Shown: positions 24,639 through 34,243, counted from the first letter of the stretch. The stretch: 64,000 bases of DNA from Leadbetterella byssophila_A (GCA_040394735.1 JBEBRR010000010.1:8989-72988); one strand, 5' to 3'. Translations and numbers: made by a program. The notes: generated by a model from the letters alone, not told the origin.

Positions 24639-25670
24639 TTATGGGTTATTGACCGTCACCGGGTCACCGTCTGAAACAAAACCACTGCCGGTGGTGATAA
24701 AGATATCACCGGCCTGTAAACCGGAGTTTACGGCCACGTAGCCACCGTATACTTTACCGATAGTAACCGGCTTTTTGAGCGCTTTTCCGCCTGAATAAAG
24801 GTAAATATCGGCTGAAGCGCCGTGCGCATTCACCAAGGCCTCTACGGGTACGGCCAGGGTGGTGGCCGACTTCCGGGTATGGATGGCCACCCGGGCCACA
24901 AAGCCCGAAATGAGCCTTTTCCCGTTAGGTGCGATCTCCACCTCCAGCCCGTAGGTACCTGTAGACGGGGTGATCATCTGGGCTATCTGCGTCACTTTTC
25001 CGTGGAAGACCTCGTCCGGGTAGGCGTCGAGGCTCACCTCCGCCTTATCGCCCAGGGAAACCTTTACGATATCGCGGTCGGTCAGGCCTACGTTCACCAG
25101 GTAGGCCTGCTCGCCTGTACCCAGGATGAACATGGGCGCAAACGGCCCGATCAGCTCGCCCTGCTCGGCCAGCTTCATCAGGATCCGGCCTGAAACCGGT
25201 GCGTAGATACGTGATAACTTTTGGTTGAACTCGGCCGCGGTCAGGGTCTGGGTGGCGATGTCCAGGCCGCTTTTGGCGTCATTCAGGGTGGTACGGGTCA
25301 CGGCCTCTTCCTTGTACAGGTTTTCGGCGCGGTCGTAGTCGCGTTTGGCCTTCTCATAGCCGGTCCGGGCCTGGTTCACCTGCGCTTCGATCTCCGACAG
25401 GTCAAGTTCGGCCAGCAGCTGCCCGGCTTTCACGTATTGCCCCTCGCTGACATACGACTTCCGGATCATTCCGCCGGTCTTAAAGGCCAGCTTGACCTCT
25501 GATTTGGAGGTAAGCATGCCCGAAGAGCTTACGGTCTCGTGGAAGGTATGCTCTTCTGCCGCCGCGGTTTTAACGGCAAGGGCTACTTTCTCCGGAGATT
25601 CTTCTGCGGCTTCTTTTTTAGAGCTGCAGCCCCAGGCCATGACGGCCAGTAATACAATTATCTTTTTCAT
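24639..25670 (-). CDS. RND periplasmic adaptor (membrane fusion) lipoprotein, first system
   Basis: Links the RND pump to the outer-membrane channel. 343 residues with lipobox AWGC (Cys15), then a beta-barrel, a lipoyl half-motif (GMIRKSYVSEGQYVKAGQLLAELD), a helical hairpin (about 95-150, QVNQARTGYEKAKRDYDRAENLYK region) and the second lipoyl half (IYAPVSGRILMKLAEQGE). Spacing of 15 bases from the TolC-like gene and 3 bases to the pump shows cotranscription. The hairpin is of the short type, fitting a Bacteroidota tripartite pump. Confidence 0.93.
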   Translation of the reverse strand: MKKIIVLLAVMAWGCSSKKEAAEESPEKVALAVKTAAAEEHTFHETVSSSGMLTSKSEVKLAFKTGGMIRKSYVSEGQYVKAGQLLAELDLSEIEAQVNQARTGYEKAKRDYDRAENLYKEEAVTRTTLNDAKSGLDIATQTLTAAEFNQKLSRIYAPVSGRILMKLAEQGELIGPFAPMFILGTGEQAYLVNVGLTDRDIVKVSLGDKAEVSLDAYPDEVFHGKVTQIAQMITPSTGTYGLEVEIAPNGKRLISGFVARVAIHTRKSATTLAVPVEALVNAHGASADIYLYSGGKALKKPVTIGKVYGGYVAVNSGLQAGDIFITTGSGFVSDGDPVTVNNP

Positions 25671-25685
25671 CGATGTAAAAAATTT

Positions 25686-27032
25686 TCAATACCCTGAAAC
25701 TTTCTTTAATTCCGCATATTTCAGCCACACGTCCAGCCGGCCCAGCGAGTGGCCCAGTTGAGAGATCAGCTGATCGTTCTGTGCTTTATGTACCTCCAGC
25801 GGGATCGCCGCCCCGTTTTTGTAGCGGCTGTTCACCAGCGCAAAGATCTTTTCAGTTTTGGCCAGGTCGCGTTCCTTGCTTTGAAGGGCGCTGACGGCGG
25901 TTTCCAGCTCCCTGAAATTCCGGTAAACCTGTATTTCCACCTGCTTTTTGACTTCTTCGGTCTTGGTGCGGAGTATTTCACCCGATATCCGGGTCTGCTG
26001 TATCTTCATTTTCTTCTCGCCGGCATGGAAAATGGGCCAGGTCATTCCTACCTGGGCCACCATGTAGGCCTGGTCTCTGAAGGTATAGCCGAATCCCTGG
26101 AAACCGGTATTGGCGCCCAGGAAAACCTGGGGCAGCAAAGCGTTTTTCTCCTGCATCTGAAGGAGGGTCTGCGTGGTTTTCAGGCCGGCATTCAGCTGTT
26201 CAAACTCAGGCCGGTTCCGGAACGAGCTTTCCGTGTAGTCTTGCAGCGGCATCACGGCAGGGAGAGACTGGAAGAGGGCGGTGTCGGCTTGAACGGGCTC
26301 TTCAAGGTTTCGGTTGAGCAGGAAATTGAAGTAGGCGCGGGCTACCCTGCTGTTTTTCTCCGCTTCGGCTTTCCCCTGCTGCACCTTGCTTAATTCGTAT
26401 TCGGAAGACAGCACTACGTCTTTCAGCGCTTCCTCGTGCCGCACCAGCTTTTGGTTCAGATTGAGGGAGCTTTCCAGTAACTTTTCCGAATTTTCATAGA
26501 TCTTTACAGCCTCCAGGCTTTGCAGGTATTGATAGTAAGCCGCCTCTATAGCGTGCCGGAGCTCATATTCCAGGAATTTTCTTTTGGCTTCTTCCGTTAC
26601 CAGCAGGTCTTTTTGCAGGGCTACATTATAGCGGATGTCGGTATTGAAAAGTGGCATTTTGATCTCCAGCTTGGTATCGTGGAAATTCATGGGGGCCAGC
26701 TGCTCACTGGCATTCTCCACCTGGGGGAAGGCATTGCTTCCCGTTAGCTGGTTCAGGGTGCTGTAAACCGGATTCAGGAGATCGCCGATCGGGATCTCGA
26801 TCTTCCGGCCGCCGAAAGCAACGGAATACGTGGGTGCGAAATTGACCAGAGGAAAATAGTTGGTTCGGGCTATTTCTATCCCTTTTAAGGCTTTTTCGAT
26901 CTCTAAATTCTGTTGTTTCAGCGACAGGTTTCCCGTAATGCCTTCTTCCAGGTAACGCTGCAGAACCGGGGATTGGGCATTCAATGCGATGCCGGCTCCT
27001 GACAAAAGTAATAAGAGTAACAGCTTTTTCAT
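25686..27032 (-). CDS. TolC family outer membrane efflux protein, first system
   Basis: Outer-membrane channel of the tripartite pump. 448 residues: signal peptide ending ALNAQ, then the two TolC repeats of long helices and short beta strands (for example LSLKQQNLEIEKALKGIEIA; FRDQAYMVAQVGMTWPIF; ALLPQVFLGANTGF). It has no lipobox, unlike the outer-membrane factor of the second system. It lies 49 bases downstream of the tetR gene and 15 upstream of the adaptor. Normal length for the family. Confidence 0.92.
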   Translation of the reverse strand: MKKLLLLLLLSGAGIALNAQSPVLQRYLEEGITGNLSLKQQNLEIEKALKGIEIARTNYFPLVNFAPTYSVAFGGRKIEIPIGDLLNPVYSTLNQLTGSNAFPQVENASEQLAPMNFHDTKLEIKMPLFNTDIRYNVALQKDLLVTEEAKRKFLEYELRHAIEAAYYQYLQSLEAVKIYENSEKLLESSLNLNQKLVRHEEALKDVVLSSEYELSKVQQGKAEAEKNSRVARAYFNFLLNRNLEEPVQADTALFQSLPAVMPLQDYTESSFRNRPEFEQLNAGLKTTQTLLQMQEKNALLPQVFLGANTGFQGFGYTFRDQAYMVAQVGMTWPIFHAGEKKMKIQQTRISGEILRTKTEEVKKQVEIQVYRNFRELETAVSALQSKERDLAKTEKIFALVNSRYKNGAAIPLEVHKAQNDQLISQLGHSLGRLDVWLKYAELKKVSGY

Positions 27033-27081
27033 TTGTATAAATATTAGTTCCGGGCAGTGAACTCCCCTCGTTAATTGTCCG

Positions 27082-27696
27082 CTAATAATTTCTCAGCATC
27101 CGGATCAGGCTCTCCAGCCCGCCTTCTATCCGCGAATCGCGTTCATTCTCGTCAAACATGGTGCACCTTTTCCGGAGGTTAATGGTCACCAGTCCGTGCA
27201 CCGTGGCCCAGATCATCATGGAAAGCTCCGAAACGTCGGCGCCCTTAAAATGACCGGCCGCCTGGCACTGGGTGATCAACGCCTCCAGGGCCATATAAAC
27301 CCCTTTGCCGTCTTCCCACACATCCTCGCGGATCTCCAGGGTCTCCATAGGTGCGGTCAGCAGGAACATCAGCTCATACAGCTCCGGGTTAGCAAAAGCA
27401 AACGCCAGATACTCCCGGCCCAGTGCGATCAGCCTTTCGAAAGGGTCGGCCAGGTGGGCCACTTTCTCAAAGGTTTTGGCAAACTCCACGAAAGCCTCCT
27501 GGTGCAGTGCAAACAGCAATTCATTCTTGTCCTTAAAATAGAGGTAGATCGTGGCCGGGCTGTACTCAATGTCCTCCGCTATCCCCCGTACAGAGGTTTT
27601 TTCATACCCCAGATCCAGGAACAGCTTTTTCGCTGATTCCAGGATACGTCTCCTCATTTCTTCTTTTTCTCTTTCTTTTCTGTCTGATATACCCAT
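27082..27696 (-). CDS. TetR/AcrR family transcriptional regulator
   Basis: Likely local repressor of the first RND pump. 204 residues: N-terminal helix-turn-helix at about 15-65 (RRILESAKKLFLDLGYEKTS, VRGIAEDIEYSPATIYLYF, KDKNELLFAL) and a ligand-binding helical domain resembling TetR_C families with a WHG-like segment (MIWATVHGLVTI). First gene of the operon, so it probably controls its own expression. A TATATTTG box lies 22 bases upstream. I did not find an obvious long palindrome in that interval, so the operator is not assigned. Confidence 0.92.
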   Translation of the reverse strand: MGISDRKEREKEEMRRRILESAKKLFLDLGYEKTSVRGIAEDIEYSPATIYLYFKDKNELLFALHQEAFVEFAKTFEKVAHLADPFERLIALGREYLAFAFANPELYELMFLLTAPMETLEIREDVWEDGKGVYMALEALITQCQAAGHFKGADVSELSMMIWATVHGLVTINLRKRCTMFDENERDSRIEGGLESLIRMLRNY

Positions 27697-27717
27697 TACC
27701 CAAGATTATTAACAATG

Positions 27718-27725
27718 CAAATATA
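27718..27725 (-). promoter_or_regulatory. TAnnTTTG -7 element of the tetR-RND operon
   Basis: Minus-strand TATATTTG; leader of about 17 bases to the ATG at 27696. A TTTG on the minus strand at 27749-27752 is a possible -33 element, though the 23-base spacing is longer than usual. Confidence 0.5.
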
Positions 27726-27791
27726 ATGAACGGTGTTTATTAAATTATCAAAGGTTATTATTTTTTTCATGTTTACCGGTTTGAGTGCAAT

Positions 27792-27824
27792 AAAAAAGGC
27801 CGCCTGAGTAAAATTCAGACGGCC
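27792..27824 (-). terminator. Intrinsic terminator of the second RND operon
   Basis: GGCCGCCTGA (27798-27807) pairs with TCAGACGGCC (27815-27824) at 9 of 10 positions; on the minus strand the stem is followed by six Ts. It lies 24 bases past the outer-membrane factor stop and separates the two efflux operons. Confidence 0.85.
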
Positions 27825-27847
27825 CACAGCTATAAAGTGTACCCGGC

Positions 27848-29281
27848 TTATTCCCATCCGCCACCCAGGGCTTTGTAGAGGTTAACAGTAGCGGTTAATT
27901 GCTGCATTTTGGTTTCTACCAGTTCGAACCGCGTTTCCAGGGCCTCTCTCTGGGTGAGCAATACCTCCAGGTAGTCGGCCCTTGCATTTTTAAACAGGCT
28001 GTTGGAAATGGTGATGGACTGGGCCAGGGCATCCGTTTCCTGCACCTTCAGCTGGTAGGTGCTATCCAGGTTTTTGATTTTGGCCACCTGGTTCACTACC
28101 TCGATGTACGCATTGAGAATGGTTCTTTCGTAATCAAAGACCGCCTGGATCTGCCGTGCATTGGCGTTATAGTATTCCGCTGTAATGGCCCGCTTATTAA
28201 TTAAAGGGGCCACCATATCGCCCGCCATATTGGCCAGCACCGACTGGGGCTTTACCAGGTAAACTGGGTTAAAAGCCTGCAGGCCCACACCAGCCGTCAG
28301 ACCCAGCGAAGGGTAAAACCGGGCTTTGGCCACCAGAACATCCAGCTTGCGCGCCGCCAGCTCCAGCTCGGCCTGCTGAATATCCGGCCGGTTTTGAAGC
28401 AGCTCGGCCGGTAAGCCCCGGTGAACTATCTCAGGGCTCAAATCTTCAAAAGCGCCTGAGCTTCGCTCCACATGTTGCGGATACCGGCCGAGCAGGAAAT
28501 TGATCCGGTTTTCGGTTTCCACTGTTCTTTGCCGTACCTCGTATTGCAGGGCCCTGGTTTTGAGCAATTGTGCCTCAAAGCGCTTGACCGCCAACTCATT
28601 GGAGCGCGTGGAGATCTTCAGCAGCCGTGCTACGGTCAGCGCATCGTTCTGGATGGAAATATACTGGTTAATGATCTCCATCTGCTTGTCGAGGGCCAGT
28701 AATTCATAATACGAATTGGCGATCTCCGCCACCAGTTGGGTTTCCATAAAGTTTTTGCCTTCCGTAGTGGCCAGGTATCGCTTTACCGAAGCCTGCGTAG
28801 CATTTCGGAGCTTGTGCCAGATATCCAGCTCCCAGGTGGCATAGGCTCCTATGGCAAGGTCAGGCATGGGTTCGGGAATTTCCTTGCCGGGTTTGATTTC
28901 TGCGTGCTCTTCCAGTGCGCCTTGTGTAGTGTAGCGGGCTCCTTTGTCAAGGCCTATTCCGCCCCTGAGGTTCACAAAAGGAAGATATTCCCCTTTTCTG
29001 GCCTGGATTTCGTTCCTCGCGATCGCTATTTCCTGAAGCAGTACATTGAGCTCCTGGTTATGGGTCAGCGCGGTGTCGATCAATGCACGCAGGTGGTCGT
29101 CTTTGAAAAATTCCTTCCGGTTAAGCTTCGCGGAATTTTGTGGCATGGCCTCCGGTTCGGCATAGGCCATGGGGAGATTTATTTTCTCCGGTCTCTGTGT
29201 TAAAACAGGTGTTTTGCAGGCCACTATAGTAAGAAATATACAGCAGATAGCGATATATTTCATGGTTTTCATCTTATTCAT
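27848..29281 (-). CDS. Efflux transporter outer membrane lipoprotein (OprM/NodT type), second system
   Basis: Outer-membrane channel for the second pump. 477 residues from ATG 29281; lipobox TIVAC with Cys22, then RND outer-membrane-factor features (AEPEAMPQNSAKLNRKEFF, DLAIGAYATWELDIWHKLRN, GLPAELLQNRPDIQQAELEL, YPSLGLTAGVGLQAF), the last two being strong OprM/NodT signatures. Its start overlaps the stop of the pump gene by eight bases, so translation is coupled. ATGs at 29287 and 29272 are alternatives. A terminator follows. Confidence 0.94.
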   Translation of the reverse strand: MNKMKTMKYIAICCIFLTIVACKTPVLTQRPEKINLPMAYAEPEAMPQNSAKLNRKEFFKDDHLRALIDTALTHNQELNVLLQEIAIARNEIQARKGEYLPFVNLRGGIGLDKGARYTTQGALEEHAEIKPGKEIPEPMPDLAIGAYATWELDIWHKLRNATQASVKRYLATTEGKNFMETQLVAEIANSYYELLALDKQMEIINQYISIQNDALTVARLLKISTRSNELAVKRFEAQLLKTRALQYEVRQRTVETENRINFLLGRYPQHVERSSGAFEDLSPEIVHRGLPAELLQNRPDIQQAELELAARKLDVLVAKARFYPSLGLTAGVGLQAFNPVYLVKPQSVLANMAGDMVAPLINKRAITAEYYNANARQIQAVFDYERTILNAYIEVVNQVAKIKNLDSTYQLKVQETDALAQSITISNSLFKNARADYLEVLLTQREALETRFELVETKMQQLTATVNLYKALGGGWE

Positions 29282-32200
29282 GATCAAAAAAGTCTTCTGT
29301 TAAAGGTCCTTCCAGCTCATCCTGGATGATTTTCCGGCCGTCGGCCATTTTACCGAAAATGTAATACAGCCCCGGGATAATGATGACCCCGAAAATGGTG
29401 CCTGACAGCATGCCCCCCATAGCAGATGAGCCTATGGTACGGTTTCCGATGGCTCCGGCTCCGTGGGAAACCACCAGCGGAACCAGGCCCGCCACAAACG
29501 CGAAGGAAGTCATCAGGATAGGCCGGAAACGTACTTTGGCCCCTTCAATGGCTGCATCCAGAATGGTGTAACCGGCCTGTCGTTTCTGCACGGCAAACTC
29601 CACGATCAGCACGGCGTTTTTCCCCAGCAGACCTACCAGCATGATCAATCCTACCTGTGCGTAGATGTCGTTGGCCAGTCCCATGGCTTTGAGCATAAAA
29701 AATGAGCCGAAGATACCTACCGGCAGCGAGAGGACCACTGCCAGGGGCAGAATGAAGCTCTCATACTGTGCTGCCAGCACCATGTATACAAACATCAGCA
29801 CCACAGCAAATACATAGACCGATTCATTGCCGCGTATGGCTTCGTCGTAGGAAAGCCCCTCCCAGGCAATGCTATACCCTGAGGGAAGCGTCTGGGCCGC
29901 CGTTTCTTTTATTGCAGCGATGGCGTCGGCAGAGGTGTAGCCCGCAGCCGGGAGCCCCCGGATGGAAGCCGAGTTGTACATGTTGTAACGGGTGATCTCA
30001 TTGGGGCCCTGTGTTTTCTTCAGTGACATAAAGGCCGAATAGGGCACCATCTCATCCCGGTCATTTTTAACATACAGGTTAAGGAGGTCAGCCGGAAAGC
30101 GTCTGAATTCCGGTGCGGCCTGCACATACACTTTAAAAAACTGCCCGAAACGTATAAAGCCCTGTTCGTAATCACTGCCGATCAGCAGGTTCAGGTTCTC
30201 CATGGCCCGCCCTATCGATACCCCTTTCTGCATGGCGGCTTTGTTGTCTATCACCAGCTCATACTGGGGATAGTTGGCAGCAAAAAAGCTGAAAATCCCG
30301 GTCAGCTCTTTCCGTTTTCCCAGGTTCGTGATAAATTCGGTATTGACTTTGTCAAAATCATGATAATCTGTAGAGGCGTTTTCATCGAGCAATCGCAAAG
30401 AGAACCCGCCTGATGACCCGAAACCGGGTATGGCCGGAGGCTCGAAATACTCTATCGTAGCACCTATATCTTTCGATTTTTCTTCCAGCTCTTCCATGAT
30501 TTCAGTCACAGAATGGTGCCTTTCCGACCAGTTTTTGAGGTTGATAAGGCAGGTTCCGGCGTTCGAACCGCGGCCTTCGGTCATGATCTCATACCCGGCC
30601 AGCGAGGTAACCGATTCCACTCCGTCTACTTTTTCGCATATCTTCTGGAGCTCACGTGAAACCTGGTTGGTTTTTTCAAGGGTAGTACCCGGCGGAGTCT
30701 GGATCACTGCATAAATGGTCCCCTGGTCTTCTCCCGGAATAAAACCCCCGGCAAGAAACCGGTTCTGCACGAAGATACCGGCGCAGAATATCAGTAAAAT
30801 GCTCCAGGTGACGGATTGCCGGTTAACGATTTTCCGGAGGAGGCTGGCGTACCGGTCGGTAAGCCGGCCAAAAAGTACATTGAAGCCGTCTATAAAACGG
30901 GAAAACAGGTTTTCCTTTTTCTTGTGATGGTTCTTAAACATCATGGCCGACAGCACCGGCGTAAGCGTAAGGGCTACCAGGGCGGATATAATATTGGAGC
31001 TTGCCATGGTAATTGAAAACTGCCGGTAAAATGTACCCACAGGTCCGGTCATAAAGGAGATGGGCAGGAATACGGCCACTTTTACGAGGGTAATGGCGAT
31101 AATGGCCCCGCCGATTTCCTGCATGACCACTCTTACCGCCCGGTAAGGCGTCAGGTGCTCTTCGGCCATCTTGGCGTGAACAGCCTCTACCACTACGATA
31201 GCGTCATCGACCACTATACCGATAGACAAAACCAGGGCAAAGAGCGTCACGAGGTTGATAGACAGTCCGAACATCTGAATCACAAAAAAAGCGCCGATGA
31301 GCGACACCGGAACCGCTAGTATGGGGATAAGCGTAGACCGCCAGTCGCCCAGGAACAGGAATACCACCAGAGCCACCAGGATAAATGCATCACGCAAGGT
31401 GTGAATCACCTGGTCAATGGAGGCATCCAGGAATTTTGACACATCATAGCTGATCTTGTAGTCTACCCCCGGAGGAAAAGATTCCTTCATTTTTGCCAGC
31501 TCTTCTTTTACCTGCGCAATTACCTCATTGGCGTTGCTGCCGTAGGTTTGCTTGAGAACAATGGCTGACGAAGGGTGGCCGTCCAGGTTAGAATAAATAT
31601 CAATAAATTCGCTGCCCAGCTCTACCCTGGCTACGTCTTTTAAGAGGATGGTTTCACCATCTGCTTTGGCCCGCACAATAACGTTTTCGTACTCCCGGGG
31701 TTCGTTGTACTGGCCCTTATAGGTGAGTACGTATTCCAGAGACTGGGCCTGAATACCGGAGCTTTGCCCCAAACGCCCCGGCCGCCCTATGATACTCTGC
31801 TCGGCCAGGGCTTCCATAACCTCTTCCCCTGAAATATTGTAGGCCCGCATCCGGTCCGGATCCAGCCAGATCCGCATGGCGTACCGGCGGCTGCCCAGGA
31901 TGTCCGCTTTGGCAATTCCCTTGATCCGGCTGATTTTCGGGATGATGTTAATAGCGGCATAATTGTACAAAAACTTCTCATTCATGCGCTCATTCGTGCT
32001 GAAAAGGTTAACGTACATGAGCATGCTGGGCTGAATAGGCATTACGATCACCCCTTCGTTCTGCACCAGCTTCGGAAGCATGGTCATTACCTGGTCTACC
32101 CGGTTTTTGACCAGCACCATGGCCTCATTGGGATCTGTGCCCGGTTCAAAGATTACATTGATGGTGGCTTCGCCGGCGCTGGTAGCGTCAGTAGCCATAT

Positions 32201-32429
32201 ACCGCATGCCCGGCACCCCGTTAATGGCGTTCTCAAGCGTGATGAGCGAAGACTTTACGAGCACATCAGCGCTGGCTCCCGGGTAGGCCAGGGTAACGCT
32301 GATAGTAGTAGGAGCGATTTGCGGGAACTGGGAGATCGGCAGCTGCTTGATGGCCAGCATACCCACAAAGATGATAGTGACCGATAACACGATGGAAAGT
32401 ACCGGCCGGTGTATGATTTTACTAAACAT
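29274..32429 (-). CDS. RND multidrug efflux permease, HAE1 (AcrB/MexB) type, second system
   Basis: Inner-membrane drug/proton antiporter, 1051 residues as in AcrB. Starts MFSKIIHRPVLSIVLSVTII (first membrane span), with QLPISQFPQIAPTTISV and PGASADVLVKSS of the HAE1 family, TM4 proton relay IGIVVDDAIVVVEAV with paired Asp, and the glycine-rich GFGSSGGFSLRL loop. The TM10 Lys is present in LVGLLGKNAVLIVEFA. The gene starts 4 bases after the adaptor. This is closer to AcrB/MexB than the first pump, so the two systems are not a recent tandem duplication. Confidence 0.96.
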   Translation of the reverse strand: MFSKIIHRPVLSIVLSVTIIFVGMLAIKQLPISQFPQIAPTTISVTLAYPGASADVLVKSSLITLENAINGVPGMRYMATDATSAGEATINVIFEPGTDPNEAMVLVKNRVDQVMTMLPKLVQNEGVIVMPIQPSMLMYVNLFSTNERMNEKFLYNYAAINIIPKISRIKGIAKADILGSRRYAMRIWLDPDRMRAYNISGEEVMEALAEQSIIGRPGRLGQSSGIQAQSLEYVLTYKGQYNEPREYENVIVRAKADGETILLKDVARVELGSEFIDIYSNLDGHPSSAIVLKQTYGSNANEVIAQVKEELAKMKESFPPGVDYKISYDVSKFLDASIDQVIHTLRDAFILVALVVFLFLGDWRSTLIPILAVPVSLIGAFFVIQMFGLSINLVTLFALVLSIGIVVDDAIVVVEAVHAKMAEEHLTPYRAVRVVMQEIGGAIIAITLVKVAVFLPISFMTGPVGTFYRQFSITMASSNIISALVALTLTPVLSAMMFKNHHKKKENLFSRFIDGFNVLFGRLTDRYASLLRKIVNRQSVTWSILLIFCAGIFVQNRFLAGGFIPGEDQGTIYAVIQTPPGTTLEKTNQVSRELQKICEKVDGVESVTSLAGYEIMTEGRGSNAGTCLINLKNWSERHHSVTEIMEELEEKSKDIGATIEYFEPPAIPGFGSSGGFSLRLLDENASTDYHDFDKVNTEFITNLGKRKELTGIFSFFAANYPQYELVIDNKAAMQKGVSIGRAMENLNLLIGSDYEQGFIRFGQFFKVYVQAAPEFRRFPADLLNLYVKNDRDEMVPYSAFMSLKKTQGPNEITRYNMYNSASIRGLPAAGYTSADAIAAIKETAAQTLPSGYSIAWEGLSYDEAIRGNESVYVFAVVLMFVYMVLAAQYESFILPLAVVLSLPVGIFGSFFMLKAMGLANDIYAQVGLIMLVGLLGKNAVLIVEFAVQKRQAGYTILDAAIEGAKVRFRPILMTSFAFVAGLVPLVVSHGAGAIGNRTIGSSAMGGMLSGTIFGVIIIPGLYYIFGKMADGRKIIQDELEGPLTEDFFDHE

Positions 32430-32433
32430 GATT

Positions 32434-33519
32434 TTACTCGGAATAAAGATGTAAACCGGACATCGCCTGCGAAGGAGAAAGCGTTCTGAATTTGATCTTC
32501 TCGTTTTCCTTCACCATTTTTACTCCTTCCAGCAGAATTTTTTCTTCAGGTTCAAGGCCTGAAGACACCACATACAAATGAGGCAGCTCTGCGGCCAGGG
32601 TAATTTCACGGGAATGAACTTGATGATCCTGATCTACCACAAAAACGTAGCGTTTGTCCAGCACTTCGAAAGTGGCTTTCTGCGGAATCAGCAGGGCACC
32701 ATGCAGCGGTGTAGTGATGACAATGCTGCCGGTTTGACCAAACCGCAGCAGGCCACCTGGGTTGGGAAATGTAGCCCTGAACGGAATATTACCGGTTTCA
32801 CTGTCAAAATCAGCTTCAATGGTTTCTACTGCTCCGGTATGACCGAACAGCTTTCCGTTAGCCATTTTAAGGTCAACGTGGCTCAGTATTCCTTTGTTGG
32901 ACTTATCCATAAAAGTCAGGTATTCAGTTTCCGGAACATTGAAGTACACCCACATTTTACGGTTATCTGAAAGCTCTGTCAAAAGTTCTCCTTCTTCGAT
33001 ATAGCTGCCGGTGCGCACTTTAAAGCTGTTCAGGATGCCGTCAAAAGGAGCCCGGATCTCTGTCAGGCCCAGGTGTGTTTTCATAAGATCCAGGTCTGCT
33101 TTGGCTTTATTGTATTTGGCTTTAGCCATGGCCAGTTCATTGGGAGAGACCACTTCGTTTTCTACCAGCGTTTTAGTGTTTTTCATCTCAATGTCCGCAT
33201 ATTCTGCTTCTGCCTGGGCTTTGGTTACTTCCGCTTCATAAAGGTTAGGCATGATCTTGAAAAGGAGCTGGCCTTTGGTAACATGCTGGCCTTCATCGAC
33301 ATAAATTTTTTGCAGATAGCCTTTTTCCTGGGCTCTGATTTCGATATGATTGATCGAGCGGATCTGGCAAACGTAGTCTTTGGTAATAGTGGTATCCGCC
33401 AGGACAGGAGTAGTTACCAGGAACTCCTTCTCTTCTTCCCGGGCTTCTTTGGGTGGTTTGCAGCTCGTATAGAACAATACGAACGAAACACTCATAAAAA
33501 TGAGATTTCTCTTTGACAT
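32434..33519 (-). CDS. RND periplasmic adaptor (AcrA/MexA-like) lipoprotein, second system
   Basis: Membrane fusion protein for the second pump. 361 residues from ATG 33519; lipobox FYTSC with Cys20. Order: lipoyl half (EKGYLQKIYVDEGQHVTKGQ), helical hairpin (about 95-145, EAEVTKAQAEAEYADIEMKN), second lipoyl half (IRAPFDGILNSFKVRTGSYI), beta-barrel and membrane-proximal domain. An ATG at 33591 would add 24 residues ahead of the signal and is unlikely. It lies 106 bases downstream of a small His-rich protein gene. Confidence 0.93.
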   Translation of the reverse strand: MSKRNLIFMSVSFVLFYTSCKPPKEAREEEKEFLVTTPVLADTTITKDYVCQIRSINHIEIRAQEKGYLQKIYVDEGQHVTKGQLLFKIMPNLYEAEVTKAQAEAEYADIEMKNTKTLVENEVVSPNELAMAKAKYNKAKADLDLMKTHLGLTEIRAPFDGILNSFKVRTGSYIEEGELLTELSDNRKMWVYFNVPETEYLTFMDKSNKGILSHVDLKMANGKLFGHTGAVETIEADFDSETGNIPFRATFPNPGGLLRFGQTGSIVITTPLHGALLIPQKATFEVLDKRYVFVVDQDHQVHSREITLAAELPHLYVVSSGLEPEEKILLEGVKMVKENEKIKFRTLSPSQAMSGLHLYSE

Positions 33520-33625
33520 AAAGATTAAGAAATTAAATATGAATGAGTTAAGAATGCATAGGCGTAGCCTGATAAAACCTGTTTTTATCAAAGGGAATTA
33601 TACGGGTACGCCGCGAACCGCAGTA

Positions 33626-33988
33626 TCAAAGACGGAGAATACGGATGAGGAGGTAAAGGGCTTCGCTGAAATGAGTTATTAAGAATGGCTTTTGCACAGA
33701 CAGCCGTTTACTTAATAATTTAAGATAGGAATTCGTAAGATCATGGAGGCCGGATAAAGAAAATACCTCACCGCCGGCCAGGTCTTTCTGAAAAGAATCG
33801 GGAGCATGTTCAACTATTTCCTGGACCGGCCTTTCACCGGAATGATGCTGTTTACTCCTGGAATAATGGTGGCTTTGCGCTGAAATGTGGAAGGCCTCGT
33901 CAGCTGTCCGGTGCGCATATGGGGTATACAGGCCACAGAACAAGACGATTAACGGCAGAAACAGATATTTCCCGGTGAGTCCCTTCAT
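33626..33988 (-). CDS. Small His-rich secreted or membrane-anchored protein of unknown function
   Basis: 120 residues, not recognised. An N-terminal hydrophobic segment (about 8-22, YLFLPLIVLFCGLYT) should act as a signal peptide or anchor; residues 26-61 contain seven His, including HH pairs at 40-41 and 48-49; the C-terminal 25 residues are again hydrophobic and basic (YLLIRILRL). A full TAGCTTTG box ends seven bases before the ATG, which supports the gene. It heads the second RND operon, 106 bases before the adaptor. The His pattern is compatible with metal binding and a role in metal-linked efflux control, but this is inference. A non-coding leader is the alternative. Confidence 0.55.
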   Translation of the reverse strand: MKGLTGKYLFLPLIVLFCGLYTPYAHRTADEAFHISAQSHHYSRSKQHHSGERPVQEIVEHAPDSFQKDLAGGEVFSLSGLHDLTNSYLKLLSKRLSVQKPFLITHFSEALYLLIRILRL

Positions 33989-33995
33989 TTGGAGG

Positions 33996-34003
33996 CAAAG
34001 CTA
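33996..34003 (-). promoter_or_regulatory. TAnnTTTG -7 element of the second RND operon
   Basis: Minus-strand TAGCTTTG, ending seven bases before the ATG at 33988; the transcript would be almost leaderless. The rest of 33989-34243, between divergent genes, shows only a near-match AACCTTTG (34163-34170) facing ppk1. Confidence 0.5.
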
Positions 34004-34243
34004 GAAAAAAACATAATCATGCCGGCTGACGATTTTCGTTAAAAATTCCTAATTCTTTCCAGAAATTAAAATAGTTATATTTCTTCGCGGTTCTGTCCGA
34101 TTTTCTTCCGGGTTTTTTATCAGAGGAAATTACGGGGATGCAGGATCCTCTTCATAAAACTCAACCTTTGTAATAATTTAATATTCCTTCGTTAATAGTG
34201 TAGATGATTTAGGGTAAATTCACAGCGTAATAGTAAAACAGAT

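Noticed and set aside
27697..27790. TetR operator palindrome upstream of tetR
   Set aside because: Only a TATATTTG box and AT-rich sequence; no convincing symmetric site of 14 bases or more.
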